15,761 bases of DNA from CAYXWM01 sp964392115. GTDB lineage: Bacteria > Bacillota > Clostridia > Lachnospirales > WRBF01. This document shows, in pieces, positions 6,768-13,453 of the stretch. The DNA is taken from positions 1 through 15,761 of the forward strand of contig CAYMOU010000066.1 of the NCBI GenBank assembly GCA_964392115.1. Direction: 5' to 3'. Both the position numbers and the translations under genes were made by a program. Below the pieces are notes generated by a model. It was not told where the DNA came from, searched no databases, and saw only the letters and a program-made list of their open reading frames with translations. The number at the start of each line of letters is the position of its first letter. The first letter of the stretch is position 1.

Positions 6768-8435
6768 TTATTCTTCATCTTGCAAAGCATCATACCCTTC
6801 TTCTCCTGTCCTTACCTTAATAACATTCTCAACATCGTAAATAAACATCTTACCGTCACCTAAATTTCCGGTATATAGGGCTTCCTTAACCGTATTCACC
6901 AGCAATCCCAAAGGTACTTTACAAATTACTATTTCTATTTTTACCTTTGGTAAAAGAGTGGCTTCTATAGCAACACCACGATAATACTCGCTACCGCCCT
7001 TTTGCATACCGCAACCCAAAACTTGTGTAACAGTCATACCGGTAATGCCTATTTGGTCCAGTGCGGCTTTTAATGTTTCAAATTTACTTTGCTTTGTTAC
7101 TATAACAACCTTTGTCATTTTGGCATTTGGGTTTGAATTATAGGTGATAGGTATTGCAACATCAGGGTTTACTTTAGCATCAAAGCTCTGGGGATTAAAA
7201 TCGGTTCCCATGGGCGCCGGCATAAAATCCGCATAACTGCTTAAGAGACCGTGTTCTTCTATGTCAAGCCCGGCAAGCTCTTCAGACTTTGAAACACGAA
7301 GGCCTACCGTCTTTTTAATAATAATAAAAACAAAGGTCATAGTAATGCTAACCCAAGCCACAACAGATAAAACACCAAGCGTCTGAACCCCTAAGAAATC
7401 GAAGCCGCCACCATAAAATACTCCGCCGTCTAAGGCAAAAAATCCTGTAAGTATGGTGCCTACAGCACCGCACATACCATGAACACCCACAGCACCAACA
7501 GGGTCGTCGATTTTAAGTGTTTTTTCAACAAATTCGATACCAAAAACCACTACAAAAGCAGCTATTAAACCAATAAAGAATGCACCGGTGGGCGAAACCA
7601 TATCGCAGCCGGCGGTTATTGCTACAAGCCCTGCCAACGCACCGTTTAAAGTCATTGATACATCGGGTTTTTTATAGCGAATCCAAGTGATCATCATAAC
7701 TATAGAAGCAGTGGTAGCTGCCGCTATATTTGTAGTAACAAAAATATCTGCGGCGGATTTTATAACGCTGTCGCCGGTCATAGACACAGTAGAACAGGCA
7801 TTAAAACCGAACCAACAAAACCATAGAATAAACACACCCAAAGCACCAAGGGTTAAGCTGTGGCCCGGTATAGCCCTTACCTTTCCGCTTTTGGAATACT
7901 TTCCGATTCGAGGCCCTAAGATTTTTGCACCGATTAAAGCTGCAACACCGCCAACCATGTGAACAGCTGTAGAACCCGCAAAATCATGAAATCCCATCTG
8001 CGCAAGCCAACCGCCACCCCATATCCAATGTCCCGAAACAGGATAAATAAAGGCACTTATAATCACACTGTAAATACAATAAGATGAAAATTTCGTTCTT
8101 TCTGCCATAGCGCCCGAAACTATAGTAGCGGCTGTAGCACAAAATACTGTCTGAAAAATAACAAAAGCCGATGACGGAACCGTAGAGCTGTAATCTCCGC
8201 CTATAAAGAAATCGAAACCACCAAAGATCGAACCGGTTCCGGAAAACATGATACCGAAACCCAGCAACCAAAAAACAAGAGTTCCAAGTGAAAAATCCAT
8301 CATATTTTTCATAATGATGTTTCCGGCATTTTTAGCCCTTGTGAAGCCTGTCTCTACCATTGCAAATCCGGCTTGCATAAAGAAAACCAAAGCTGCTCCC
8401 AATAAAACCCATATTGTGTCTACTGCTGAATACAT
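6768..8435 (-). CDS. amt: Ammonium transporter Amt fused to a PII signalling domain
   Basis: A 555-residue fusion. Residues 1-380 form the 11-helix Amt channel: AFVIFQTVFCATAATIVSGAMAER motifs, Asp151 (AmtB D160), and the pore histidines His159 and His319. The cytoplasmic tail has the usual GLRVSKSEE and GLDIEEHG. From Met440 a full PII/GlnK domain begins (MTKVVIVTKQS), with T-loop GCGMQKGGSEYYRG, LPKVKIEIV, GDGKMFIYDVENVIKVRTGEEG. Gln478 and Lys497 match GlnK Q39 and K58 (ATP/2-oxoglutarate binding), and Arg486 matches R47, which plugs the pore in AmtB-GlnK. The uridylylated Tyr51 is replaced by Ile490. Normally PII is a separate trimer; here it is tethered to the trimeric channel. AGGGAGG precedes the ATG. 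A terminator hairpin lies directly upstream, and the stop abuts the blaI promoter. Confidence 0.93.
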   Translation of the reverse strand: MYSAVDTIWVLLGAALVFFMQAGFAMVETGFTRAKNAGNIIMKNMMDFSLGTLVFWLLGFGIMFSGTGSIFGGFDFFIGGDYSSTVPSSAFVIFQTVFCATAATIVSGAMAERTKFSSYCIYSVIISAFIYPVSGHWIWGGGWLAQMGFHDFAGSTAVHMVGGVAALIGAKILGPRIGKYSKSGKVRAIPGHSLTLGALGVFILWFCWFGFNACSTVSMTGDSVIKSAADIFVTTNIAAATTASIVMMITWIRYKKPDVSMTLNGALAGLVAITAGCDMVSPTGAFFIGLIAAFVVVFGIEFVEKTLKIDDPVGAVGVHGMCGAVGTILTGFFALDGGVFYGGGFDFLGVQTLGVLSVVAWVSITMTFVFIIIKKTVGLRVSKSEELAGLDIEEHGLLSSYADFMPAPMGTDFNPQSFDAKVNPDVAIPITYNSNPNAKMTKVVIVTKQSKFETLKAALDQIGITGMTVTQVLGCGMQKGGSEYYRGVAIEATLLPKVKIEIVICKVPLGLLVNTVKEALYTGNLGDGKMFIYDVENVIKVRTGEEGYDALQDEE

Positions 8436-8459
8436 AAATAATTCCTCCCTATAATAAAA

Positions 8460-8514
8460 AAAGACGTGTATTTTATTGAAACATCGTTGGATGTTTTATA
8501 AAACACACGTCTTT
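8460..8514 (-). terminator. Intrinsic terminator/attenuator directly upstream of amt
   Basis: A 55-nt hairpin with AAAGACGTGT/ACACGTCTTT outer arms, TTTTAT/ATAAAA middle and ACATC/GATGT top with a 4-nt loop. The outer mismatch becomes a G-U pair in minus-strand RNA. On the minus strand seven T follow, and the amt ribosome site starts only a few bases later. RNA polymerase must read through it to reach amt from the upstream promoter. Confidence 0.8.
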
Positions 8515-8544
8515 GTGCGCTGACGGTTAAATAAGTCCATATCA

Positions 8545-8769
8545 TTAATAACCCGGTGTTGTAACAGGGAACCTTTTTGGTTGAATACTTTTTGCCAAAC
8601 AGGACAACAGTGATTTTATGTACATACAGACATTACCTCGGTAATTCAAAAGAATACATGAAGCTCTTTTGAGGTTAAGAACAAATTTCTTACAGAGGTT
8701 CTGCGACTTCATAGTACCCTCGTTAAATTGAATAGGCATAAAACCTGTGGTTTTTAATAATTCAATCAT
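8545..8769 (-). CDS. Small HPr/Crh-like protein in the amt leader
   Basis: A 74-codon ORF with ATG at 8769 behind a strong GGAGAGAGGAG site. It begins MIELLKTTGFMPIQFNEG. The stretch SCILLNYRGNVCMYIKSLLSCLAKSIQP resembles the C-terminal half of HPr (strand, turn G, then helix KSIMGLMSL); Lys52-Ser53 would match the regulatory Ser46 site. The part aligning with the HPr active site (GLHARP) reads EGTMKSQN, so the phosphorylatable His15 is missing, as in Crh and in His-less HPr-like proteins. It has four Cys. It ends soon after the helix, shorter than HPr (about 85-88), so it may be truncated. It lies between two terminator-like hairpins and is probably cotranscribed with amt. Alternative: a leader peptide. 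The homology is recognised by eye and is weak. Confidence 0.5.
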   Translation of the reverse strand: MIELLKTTGFMPIQFNEGTMKSQNLCKKFVLNLKRASCILLNYRGNVCMYIKSLLSCLAKSIQPKRFPVTTPGY

Positions 8770-8816
8770 AATAATCTCCTCTCTCCAATGTAATCTCAAA
8801 CTAACTAACAAAAAAT

Positions 8817-8850
8817 AAAGGCACTGCGGACTATAGTCCACAGCGCCTTT
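8817..8850 (-). terminator. Terminator-like hairpin at the 5' end of the amt transcript
   Basis: A 34-nt hairpin: AAAGGC, CTG and GGAC arms with two mismatches on the plus strand, both of which become G-U pairs in minus-strand RNA, so the stem is continuous only in that direction. The run ATTTTTTG follows. It begins about 10 nt after the predicted start site at about 8861, so it is an early attenuator or a 5' stabilising hairpin. Confidence 0.7.
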
Positions 8851-8867
8851 GCTGTTAATATAATAAA

Positions 8868-8896
8868 TGTATAGCACACTGTTAATCATTTGTCAA
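8868..8896 (-). promoter_or_regulatory. Strong sigma-A promoter of the HPr-like/amt unit
   Basis: On the minus strand a perfect -35 TTGACA (8896-8891) and -10 TATACA (8873-8868) are exactly 17 bp apart. Two terminator-like hairpins lie between it and amt, so output must be controlled after initiation. Confidence 0.85.
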
Positions 8897-9006
8897 CCGG
8901 GTTTCTAAAAAATGTTAAATATTTCTCTAACCTTTACCGGAATTAATTTTACACGGGCAGCTAAGAATAGCTTTTTATTCCCCAAAACTCACTGTTGCTT
9001 TTAAAG

Positions 9007-9054
9007 ACAGAAAAACCTCCTAACACAATAACAGTGGTAGGAGGTTTTTTCTGT
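9007..9054 (-). terminator. Terminator of the amino-acid ABC transporter operon
   Basis: ACAGAAAAACCTCCTA pairs with TAGGAGGTTTTTTCTGT in a long hairpin with one mismatch and one extra T. It starts 19 nt after the ATPase gene stop. The T-rich 3' arm provides the U-tract on the minus strand. Confidence 0.8.
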
Positions 9055-9072
9055 TTTATATTTATTGTTTTA

Positions 9073-9795
9073 TTAAAGCACCTTTGCCAAAAACTCTTGC
9101 AATCTCTTATTTTTGGGATTGGAGAAAAAGGCTTGCGGTTCGTCCTGCTCAAGAATTTGACCTTTATCCATAAAGAGAACTCTAGTACCCACCTCACGGG
9201 CAAAGCCCATTTCGTGGGTTACAACTACCATGGTCATACCGTCGTCGGCAAGTTTACGCATAAGTTCCAAAACTTCGCCTACCATCTCCGGGTCAAGAGC
9301 GGAAGTGGGTTCATCAAACAGCATAACATCCGGGTTCATTGCCAAGGCACGAACTATGGCTATACGCTGTTTTTGACCGCCGGAAAGCTGGTTGGGATAG
9401 GATTCTGCCTTATCCGCAAGGCCTATGCGTTCCAACAGCTCAAAGGCTTTATCATTGGCTTCTTTTGCAGACATAATGTTGAGTACGGTTGGTGCAATGG
9501 TAATATTACGCAAAACAGTCAAATGAGGAAAAAGGTTGAACTGCTGAAACACCATTCCCATTTTTTGACGCATTTTGTTAATGTTGCTTTTGGGGTCGGT
9601 AATGTCTACACCCTCAAAAATAATTTGACCGCCCGTTGGCTCTTCCAAAAGGTTGAGGCAACGCAAAAAAGTAGATTTTCCGGAGCCGGAAGGCCCGATT
9701 ATTACTACCTTTTCGCCCGATTTGATATGTTCGTCTATACCGCAGAGGACTTGATTGTCTCCGAAAGACTTAACTAAATTTCTAACTTCTATCAC
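9073..9795 (-). CDS. glnQ: Polar amino-acid ABC transporter ATP-binding protein (GlnQ type)
   Basis: A 240-residue ATPase that powers amino-acid import with the two genes upstream. Walker A is GPSGSGKST (34-42), the Q-loop is in MGMVFQQFNLFPHLTVLRNI, the signature is LSGGQKQR, Walker B is DVMLFDEPTSALDP and the H-loop is VVVTHEMGFA. The end (PKNKRLQEFLAKVL) is typical of GlnQ/HisP-type proteins. The start is GTG at 9795, 14 nt inside the permease gene; an AAGGAG lies upstream. The overlap implies translational coupling. The family call is secure; glutamine as the substrate is not shown by the sequence. Confidence 0.93.
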   Translation of the reverse strand: MIEVRNLVKSFGDNQVLCGIDEHIKSGEKVVIIGPSGSGKSTFLRCLNLLEEPTGGQIIFEGVDITDPKSNINKMRQKMGMVFQQFNLFPHLTVLRNITIAPTVLNIMSAKEANDKAFELLERIGLADKAESYPNQLSGGQKQRIAIVRALAMNPDVMLFDEPTSALDPEMVGEVLELMRKLADDGMTMVVVTHEMGFAREVGTRVLFMDKGQILEQDEPQAFFSNPKNKRLQEFLAKVL

Positions 9796-10495
9796 CTTGA
9801 GACAATCTCCTTTCTACATAAGCTATCAACCGGGACAAGGCCAGTACCATAATCAAATAGGCCACAGCGGTTATGCATAAAGGCGTCAAAATATCATATG
9901 TACTGTTACCTATGTATTGAGCGGCCTTTGTAATATCCGTTACGGCTATAATACCGGCTATGGAGGTTTCTTTAATGAGAACAACAAACTCGTTACCCAA
10001 AGCAGGGATTATATTTTTTATGGCTTGCGGAAGAATAATAAGCTTCATAGTCTGCCATCGTCCGAAACCCAAAGAACGGCCGGCCTCCATTTGGCCCTTA
10101 TCTATGGAGTTAATACCACCACGGATAATTTCCGACACATAGGCACCGGAATTAAGCCCAAAGGCAAGAACGGCAGCCCAAACGGGTTCCGCCAGATTGG
10201 CAAAAATGAAGTTATAAATAATAAGAAGCTGCAAAACCACCGGAGTGCCACGCACAACTTGCACGTAGCACCCGAAGATGATTTTCAGCCAACGAAACTT
10301 CTTGGAATTATCTGCCATATAATTACCGACGGCTACCAAAATACCTATAAGCACACCGATAATTACAGCATAAAATGATATTTCAATAGTATAGCGAAGT
10401 CCGTCCAAGTAAACCAAGTATCTGTCTTTGGCCAAGAGGGCAGTATCTATCCTGGTCCAAAGGTCAGTGAAAAAATTCAAAAATCCGTCAATCAT
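9782..10495 (-). CDS. glnP: Polar amino-acid ABC transporter permease (GlnP type)
   Basis: A 237-residue inner-membrane permease of the HisM/GlnP family. Membrane segments lie near residues 33-55, 83-105, 107-123 and 190-225. The stretch YLDGLRYTIEIS and VVRGTPVVLQLLIIY are family hallmarks, and the EAA loop that docks on the ATPase is EAGRSLGFGRWQTMKLIILPQAIKNIIPAL without the usual charged variants. The ATG lies 4 nt after the binding-protein stop. It likely forms a homodimeric channel, since there is only one permease gene. Confidence 0.92.
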   Translation of the reverse strand: MIDGFLNFFTDLWTRIDTALLAKDRYLVYLDGLRYTIEISFYAVIIGVLIGILVAVGNYMADNSKKFRWLKIIFGCYVQVVRGTPVVLQLLIIYNFIFANLAEPVWAAVLAFGLNSGAYVSEIIRGGINSIDKGQMEAGRSLGFGRWQTMKLIILPQAIKNIIPALGNEFVVLIKETSIAGIIAVTDITKAAQYIGNSTYDILTPLCITAVAYLIMVLALSRLIAYVERRLSQGDRS

Positions 10496-10499
10496 ATTG

Positions 10500-11225
10500 T
10501 CACCCGGACGTATGTTTTACTGTAAATTCGTCGATTTTACCTTCGTCTATAAGACGGGTTAAAGTTTTGTTTATTTTATCTACCATTTCTTGGTTACCTT
10601 TTTTTACTGCAATTGCATATTTATCTGTGAATACTTCGTTTTCACGGATAAGCAAAGAAGGGTTGGCTTTAACGATTTCGTTAGCAGGTAAAATATCCAT
10701 TACGATACAGTCGATTTTGTTGTTTTTCAAATCTTCAACAGCCTGTACATAACGGGTGTAGCGTTTTAAATCGCATTCAAAATCTTCGGATAAAACTATA
10801 TCTGCCACGGTTCCTTGTTGAACAGCTACTTTTTTGCCGTTAATATCGTCCGGTCCGTTAATGTCTGTGTTTGCTTCGTTAACTACGATAATTTGTTTGG
10901 AGATAGCATATTCTACGCTGAAATCCATATTTTGTTTGCGTTCTTCGGATACAGAAACACCTGCTGCAACAAAGTCTACGCTTCCTTGTTGAACCGCAAG
11001 TAAAGCACCGTCAAAATCCATGGTTTTGATGTCCAATTCCATACCCAGGTCTTTGGCGATTTCGTTTGCTATGTCCACATCCACCCCGGCTACCACGTTT
11101 CCGTCAAGATATTCGTAGGGTGCAAATCCGGGTTCGGTACCCATAACGAGCTTTTTCTTTTCAGCAGAGCAAGCCGATAAAATCAAGCTTAATGCCAATA
11201 CTGATAAAATTAATGTCTTACGCAT
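10500..11225 (-). CDS. Amino-acid-binding lipoprotein of the ABC transporter
   Basis: A 241-residue family 3 extracellular solute-binding protein. The signal peptide is MRKTLILSVLALSLILSACS, with lipobox L-S-A-C, so Cys19 is the lipidated residue after cleavage. The mature protein shows the family pattern GTEPGFAPYEY, GVDVDIANEIAKDLG, ERKQNMDFS (the conserved Arg that holds the ligand carboxylate), KKVAVQQGTVAD and CIVMDILPANEIV (the Asp that binds the amino group). It is first in a three-gene operon with permease and ATPase. The start is supported by AAGGAGG. The ligand is a polar amino acid such as glutamine, but specificity cannot be read from the sequence. Confidence 0.93.
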   Translation of the reverse strand: MRKTLILSVLALSLILSACSAEKKKLVMGTEPGFAPYEYLDGNVVAGVDVDIANEIAKDLGMELDIKTMDFDGALLAVQQGSVDFVAAGVSVSEERKQNMDFSVEYAISKQIIVVNEANTDINGPDDINGKKVAVQQGTVADIVLSEDFECDLKRYTRYVQAVEDLKNNKIDCIVMDILPANEIVKANPSLLIRENEVFTDKYAIAVKKGNQEMVDKINKTLTRLIDEGKIDEFTVKHTSG

Positions 11226-11324
11226 ATTGTCCTCCTTGGTATAATGATATTTATGTTCTCCCTTACTCCTGTCCGGCAGTCATCGCAAAACTACGGGAAA
11301 CATAACGATTTTTTTGTTCATGGT

Positions 11325-11353
11325 ATTATATCATTACTCATTTTTATAATCAA
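11325..11353 (-). promoter_or_regulatory. Sigma-A promoter of the amino-acid ABC operon
   Basis: On the minus strand TTGATT (11353-11348) and a perfect TATAAT (11330-11325) are 17 bp apart. The start near 11318 gives a leader of about 90 nt before the lipoprotein ATG. Confidence 0.8.
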
Positions 11354-11429
11354 TAGTAAAACTGTAGCTTTTGGGTTTGTTTAGCCCGGCAAAATTATTT
11401 GTACAAAGAGTCACCCCTGCTTGACCCCA

Positions 11430-11458
11430 AGAATATACTATATCAAGACGGTCGTCAA
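11430..11458 (-). promoter_or_regulatory. Possible second, upstream promoter of the ABC operon
   Basis: On the minus strand TTGACG (11458-11453) and TATTCT (11435-11430) are 17 bp apart. It matches the consensus at five and four of six positions. It would add about 105 nt of leader. Confidence 0.35.
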
Positions 11459-11557
11459 ACCCTGGCTTGTTTGGATGCAAGTTCTTTTGATAATAAAGCT
11501 AAAACCCCGGAGATATACTCCGTTCATATATTGCTTTGCCGGCCGCCGGAGCGCTCT

Positions 11558-11592
11558 AATAAGGCTATACAACTGTGTATGGCCTTATTTTT
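11558..11592 (+). terminator. Orphan plus-strand terminator upstream of arr
   Basis: AATAAGGC-T-ATACA pairs with TGTAT-G-GCCTTATT around an ACTG loop, followed by TTTT. The inner T-G pair is a wobble only in plus-strand RNA, which fixes the orientation. No plus-strand gene precedes it, so it ends either a small RNA or a premature arr leader transcript. Confidence 0.7.
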
Positions 11593-11705
11593 GTTTGGAA
11601 TCAAAAAATATAGCCGACGGATACAAACAGTAAATTTATGTTATACTTTGGTTAGCAGGATAGTATTTATAAAAATTTCTATATAATATACACGGAGGTG
11701 AAAAT

Positions 11706-12182
11706 ATGAATGAAAAAGAGTTGAAAGAGGAATACAAAATGCCGGAACAGAATTGGACCGGTGTATTGAAAGATGATGGAACTTTGGAAACCGGGCCTTT
11801 TTATCACGGTACAAAAGCTGACCTTAAAGTAGGTGACTTGCTGGAGGCCGGCTATAATTCCAACTATGGAGAGCAAAAGAAGGCCAACTTCGTTTACTTG
11901 ACCGGTACAATGGATGCTGCAATTTGGGGTGCTGAACTTGCAGCAGGAGATAACCTTCAAAGAATTTATATTGTAGAGCCTACCGGTACAATAGAAAATG
12001 ACCCCAATTTGACAAATAAAAGATTCCCGGGAAACCCTACAAGGTCTTACCGAACTCGACAACCGCTTAGAATAGTAGGCGAAATTTTGGAATGGGAAGG
12101 GCATTCTCCCGAGGTACTCAAACATATGAAAGATAGTCTTGAAAAGCTGAAACAGCAAGGTATTGAGGCTATAAACGATTAA
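11706..12182 (+). CDS. arr: Rifamycin ADP-ribosyltransferase Arr
   Basis: A 158-residue cytoplasmic enzyme that transfers ADP-ribose from NAD to the ansa chain hydroxyl of rifamycins and so inactivates them. The sequence matches the Arr family along almost its whole length: GPFYHGTKADLKVGDLLEAG (NAD-binding His in YHGT), NFVYLTGTMDAAIWGAELAAG, RIYIVEPTGTIENDPNLT and the closing FPGNPTRSYRTRQPLRIVGE with WEGHSPEVL. The usual length is about 140; the N-terminus carries a short charged extension of about 20 residues. CGGAGGTG precedes the ATG. It is monocistronic or weakly linked to the ABM gene 129 bp downstream, with no terminator between. The upstream orphan terminator may regulate it. Confidence 0.94.
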   Translation: MNEKELKEEYKMPEQNWTGVLKDDGTLETGPFYHGTKADLKVGDLLEAGYNSNYGEQKKANFVYLTGTMDAAIWGAELAAGDNLQRIYIVEPTGTIENDPNLTNKRFPGNPTRSYRTRQPLRIVGEILEWEGHSPEVLKHMKDSLEKLKQQGIEAIND

Positions 12183-12311
12183 CCCGAAATGCGAAATAAA
12201 AAATTCCGAATAATTTATATTTAAGCTGTAATTCTATAGGCCGGCGTGATATAATTGTTTAGCTAAGGTTCTAAATACACTATATTTACCTACTTACAAA
12301 GGAGATGTATT

Positions 12312-12596
12312 ATGATAACCATTATTGCTAAGAATACTGTTAAAGAAGGTTGCGTTGAAGAATTTATAAAAGTTGCCGCTCCCTTAATAGAAGGCAGTCA
12401 AAAAGAAGCCGGATGCCAAAAATATGACCTCCATCAAGACATTAAAAATCCCTGTATACTTACTTTTATCGAACATTGGGATGATGAAGCGGCAATAGAA
12501 GCCCACAATAATTCCGAGCATTACAAGAAAATAGTTCCTCTCTTGGGGCCTCTGGTGGAAGCACCCTCGGAAGTAAATCTTTATAAATTAATATAA
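12312..12596 (+). CDS. ABM-domain (antibiotic biosynthesis monooxygenase-like) protein
   Basis: A 94-residue ferredoxin-like dimeric alpha-beta barrel protein of the YgiN/LsrG-type ABM family. It opens MITIIAKNTVKEGCVEEFIKV, then has EAGCQKYDLHQD, FIEHWDDEAAIEAHNNSEHYKKI, where HW..E..L..H is the family signature. Members oxidise quinols or other small aromatics without cofactor, or break down heme; the substrate is not predictable here. AAAGGAG precedes the ATG. A strong terminator follows. A candidate promoter contains TATAAT near 12253 but its -35 is poor. Confidence 0.88.
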   Translation: MITIIAKNTVKEGCVEEFIKVAAPLIEGSQKEAGCQKYDLHQDIKNPCILTFIEHWDDEAAIEAHNNSEHYKKIVPLLGPLVEAPSEVNLYKLI

Positions 12597-12653
12597 TAAA
12601 CTTATCTTACATATAAGATATTGTTATCTACTCACGTTAACAATTTCATCTTT

Positions 12654-12687
12654 GCATACGGGACTGCTTGTATCCGTATGCTTTTTT
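12654..12687 (+). terminator. Intrinsic terminator after the ABM gene
   Basis: GCATACGG and CCGTATGC form a perfect 8-bp stem around a 12-nt loop, followed by six T. It lies 58 nt after the stop codon and 7 bp before the MITE-like repeat. Confidence 0.88.
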
Positions 12688-12693
12688 GATTTA

Positions 12694-12793
12694 TACTAAT
12701 TCCATATTTAATGAAGGATAAAAATTTGCAAATTATCCTTGAATCTTTGTCTAAATTACAAATTTTTATCTACTGTTTTAAATGGAATTAGTA
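12694..12793. repeat. 100-bp MITE-like palindromic repeat, copy 1
   Basis: The element starts TACTAATTCCAT and ends ATGGAATTAGTA, giving perfect 12-bp terminal inverted repeats bounded by TA. Both arms also share GATAAAAATTTG a little further in (12718-12729 and its inverse 12759-12770). The arms then diverge, so it is an imperfect palindrome. The right arm, read inward, is repeated at the right window edge. There is no coding capacity. TA-bounded ends fit a MITE moved by an IS630/Tc1-mariner-type transposase, which is inference. Confidence 0.8.
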
Positions 12794-12828
12794 ATAATAG
12801 GCTTCCAAAATATTATTCGGAGGACAGC

Positions 12829-13452
12829 ATGGCCTTATTTACAGTTAAAGACGTAAGTTATAAAGATATAATTCATTATCCTTATATTGAAATTGAACCA
12901 AACAAGACAACTTTTCTTTGCGGAGAAAGCGGTTGCGGAAAAAGCACCTTGTTAAAGCTGTTAAACGGAGTAATATCAGCTGACAAAGGTGAGCTTACTT
13001 ATCTCGAAAAAAATATAGAAAGCTACGACCCTATTAACCTTCGCCGAGAAGTTTTGCTTGTAAATCAAACGGTGTTTTTGTTTGATAAAACAATCCGAGA
13101 CAATTTTCATGAATTTTATGAATACAGGGATATAAAAAAACCCGATGATGAGACGCTAACCAAATTTTTAAAAATTTGCCTGGCGGATTTTCCTCTTGGG
13201 TCATTCTGTGGGAATTTATCCGGAGGAGAAAAACAAAGGGTGTTTATAGCCATCTGCCTGTCATTGATGCCAAAGGTACTTTTGTTGGACGAGCCCACAA
13301 GTGCTTTGGATGAGCATAATTCCCGAAAGCTGATGGAGAATATTAAAAATTTCTGCAACGAAAATTCTATAAGCTTGGTTATAGTAACCCATAACAAAGC
13401 TCTGGCGGATGATTTTGGAGACAACATTGTAGCTTTAACTCGGAGGGATTAA
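12829..13452 (+). CDS. fetA: Metal/iron exporter ATP-binding protein FetA (YbbL)
   Basis: A 207-residue ABC ATPase. Walker A is CGESGCGKST (31-40), the signature LSGGEKQR (130-137), Walker B VLLLDEPTSALDEHN (150-164) and the H-loop VTHNK (His188). The short length and the adjacent UPF0014 permease gene fit FetA, the ATPase of FetAB, which in E. coli is linked to iron export and peroxide resistance. I chose ATG at 12829, which has CGGAGG just upstream. An in-frame TTG at 12739 would add 30 residues, but it lies inside the MITE-like repeat and has no ribosome site. The fetB ATG follows after one base. I found no clear promoter; the repeat ends only 35 bp upstream. Confidence 0.9.
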   Translation: MALFTVKDVSYKDIIHYPYIEIEPNKTTFLCGESGCGKSTLLKLLNGVISADKGELTYLEKNIESYDPINLRREVLLVNQTVFLFDKTIRDNFHEFYEYRDIKKPDDETLTKFLKICLADFPLGSFCGNLSGGEKQRVFIAICLSLMPKVLLLDEPTSALDEHNSRKLMENIKNFCNENSISLVIVTHNKALADDFGDNIVALTRRD

Positions 13453-13453
13453 A

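Larger units (their letters stand above)
11354..11705. other. Divergent intergenic region between the ABC operon and arr
   Basis: About 350 bp with no convincing gene: the open frames crossing it have no ribosome site and run through a terminator. It holds a possible extra ABC promoter, a perfect CGGAG-ATATA-CTCCG hairpin (about 11507-11521), a short GC-rich patch (11539-11556, GCCGGCCGCCGG then AGCGCT) that stands out from the AT-rich surroundings, a plus-strand terminator, and AT-rich sequence with TATACT at 11642-11647 and TATAAT at 11682-11687 near arr. Confidence 0.5.

Noticed and set aside
8995..9777. 260-codon plus-strand open frame over the ATPase gene
   Set aside because: It is antisense to a clear GlnQ-type ATPase and begins in that operon's terminator hairpin; its sequence resembles no protein family.
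11282..11317. ATCG...CGAT followed by T7 as a plus-strand terminator
   Set aside because: The stem is only 4 bp with a 20-nt loop, and it lies within the leader of the minus-strand ABC operon with no plus-strand gene before it.
11399..11686. 95-codon plus-strand open frame before arr
   Set aside because: No ribosome site, no recognisable family, and it runs straight through an intrinsic terminator.
12739..12828. TTG-started 30-codon N-terminal extension of fetA
   Set aside because: It lies mostly in the MITE-like repeat and has no ribosome site, while the ATG at 12829 has CGGAGG at good spacing and yields a normal FetA length.
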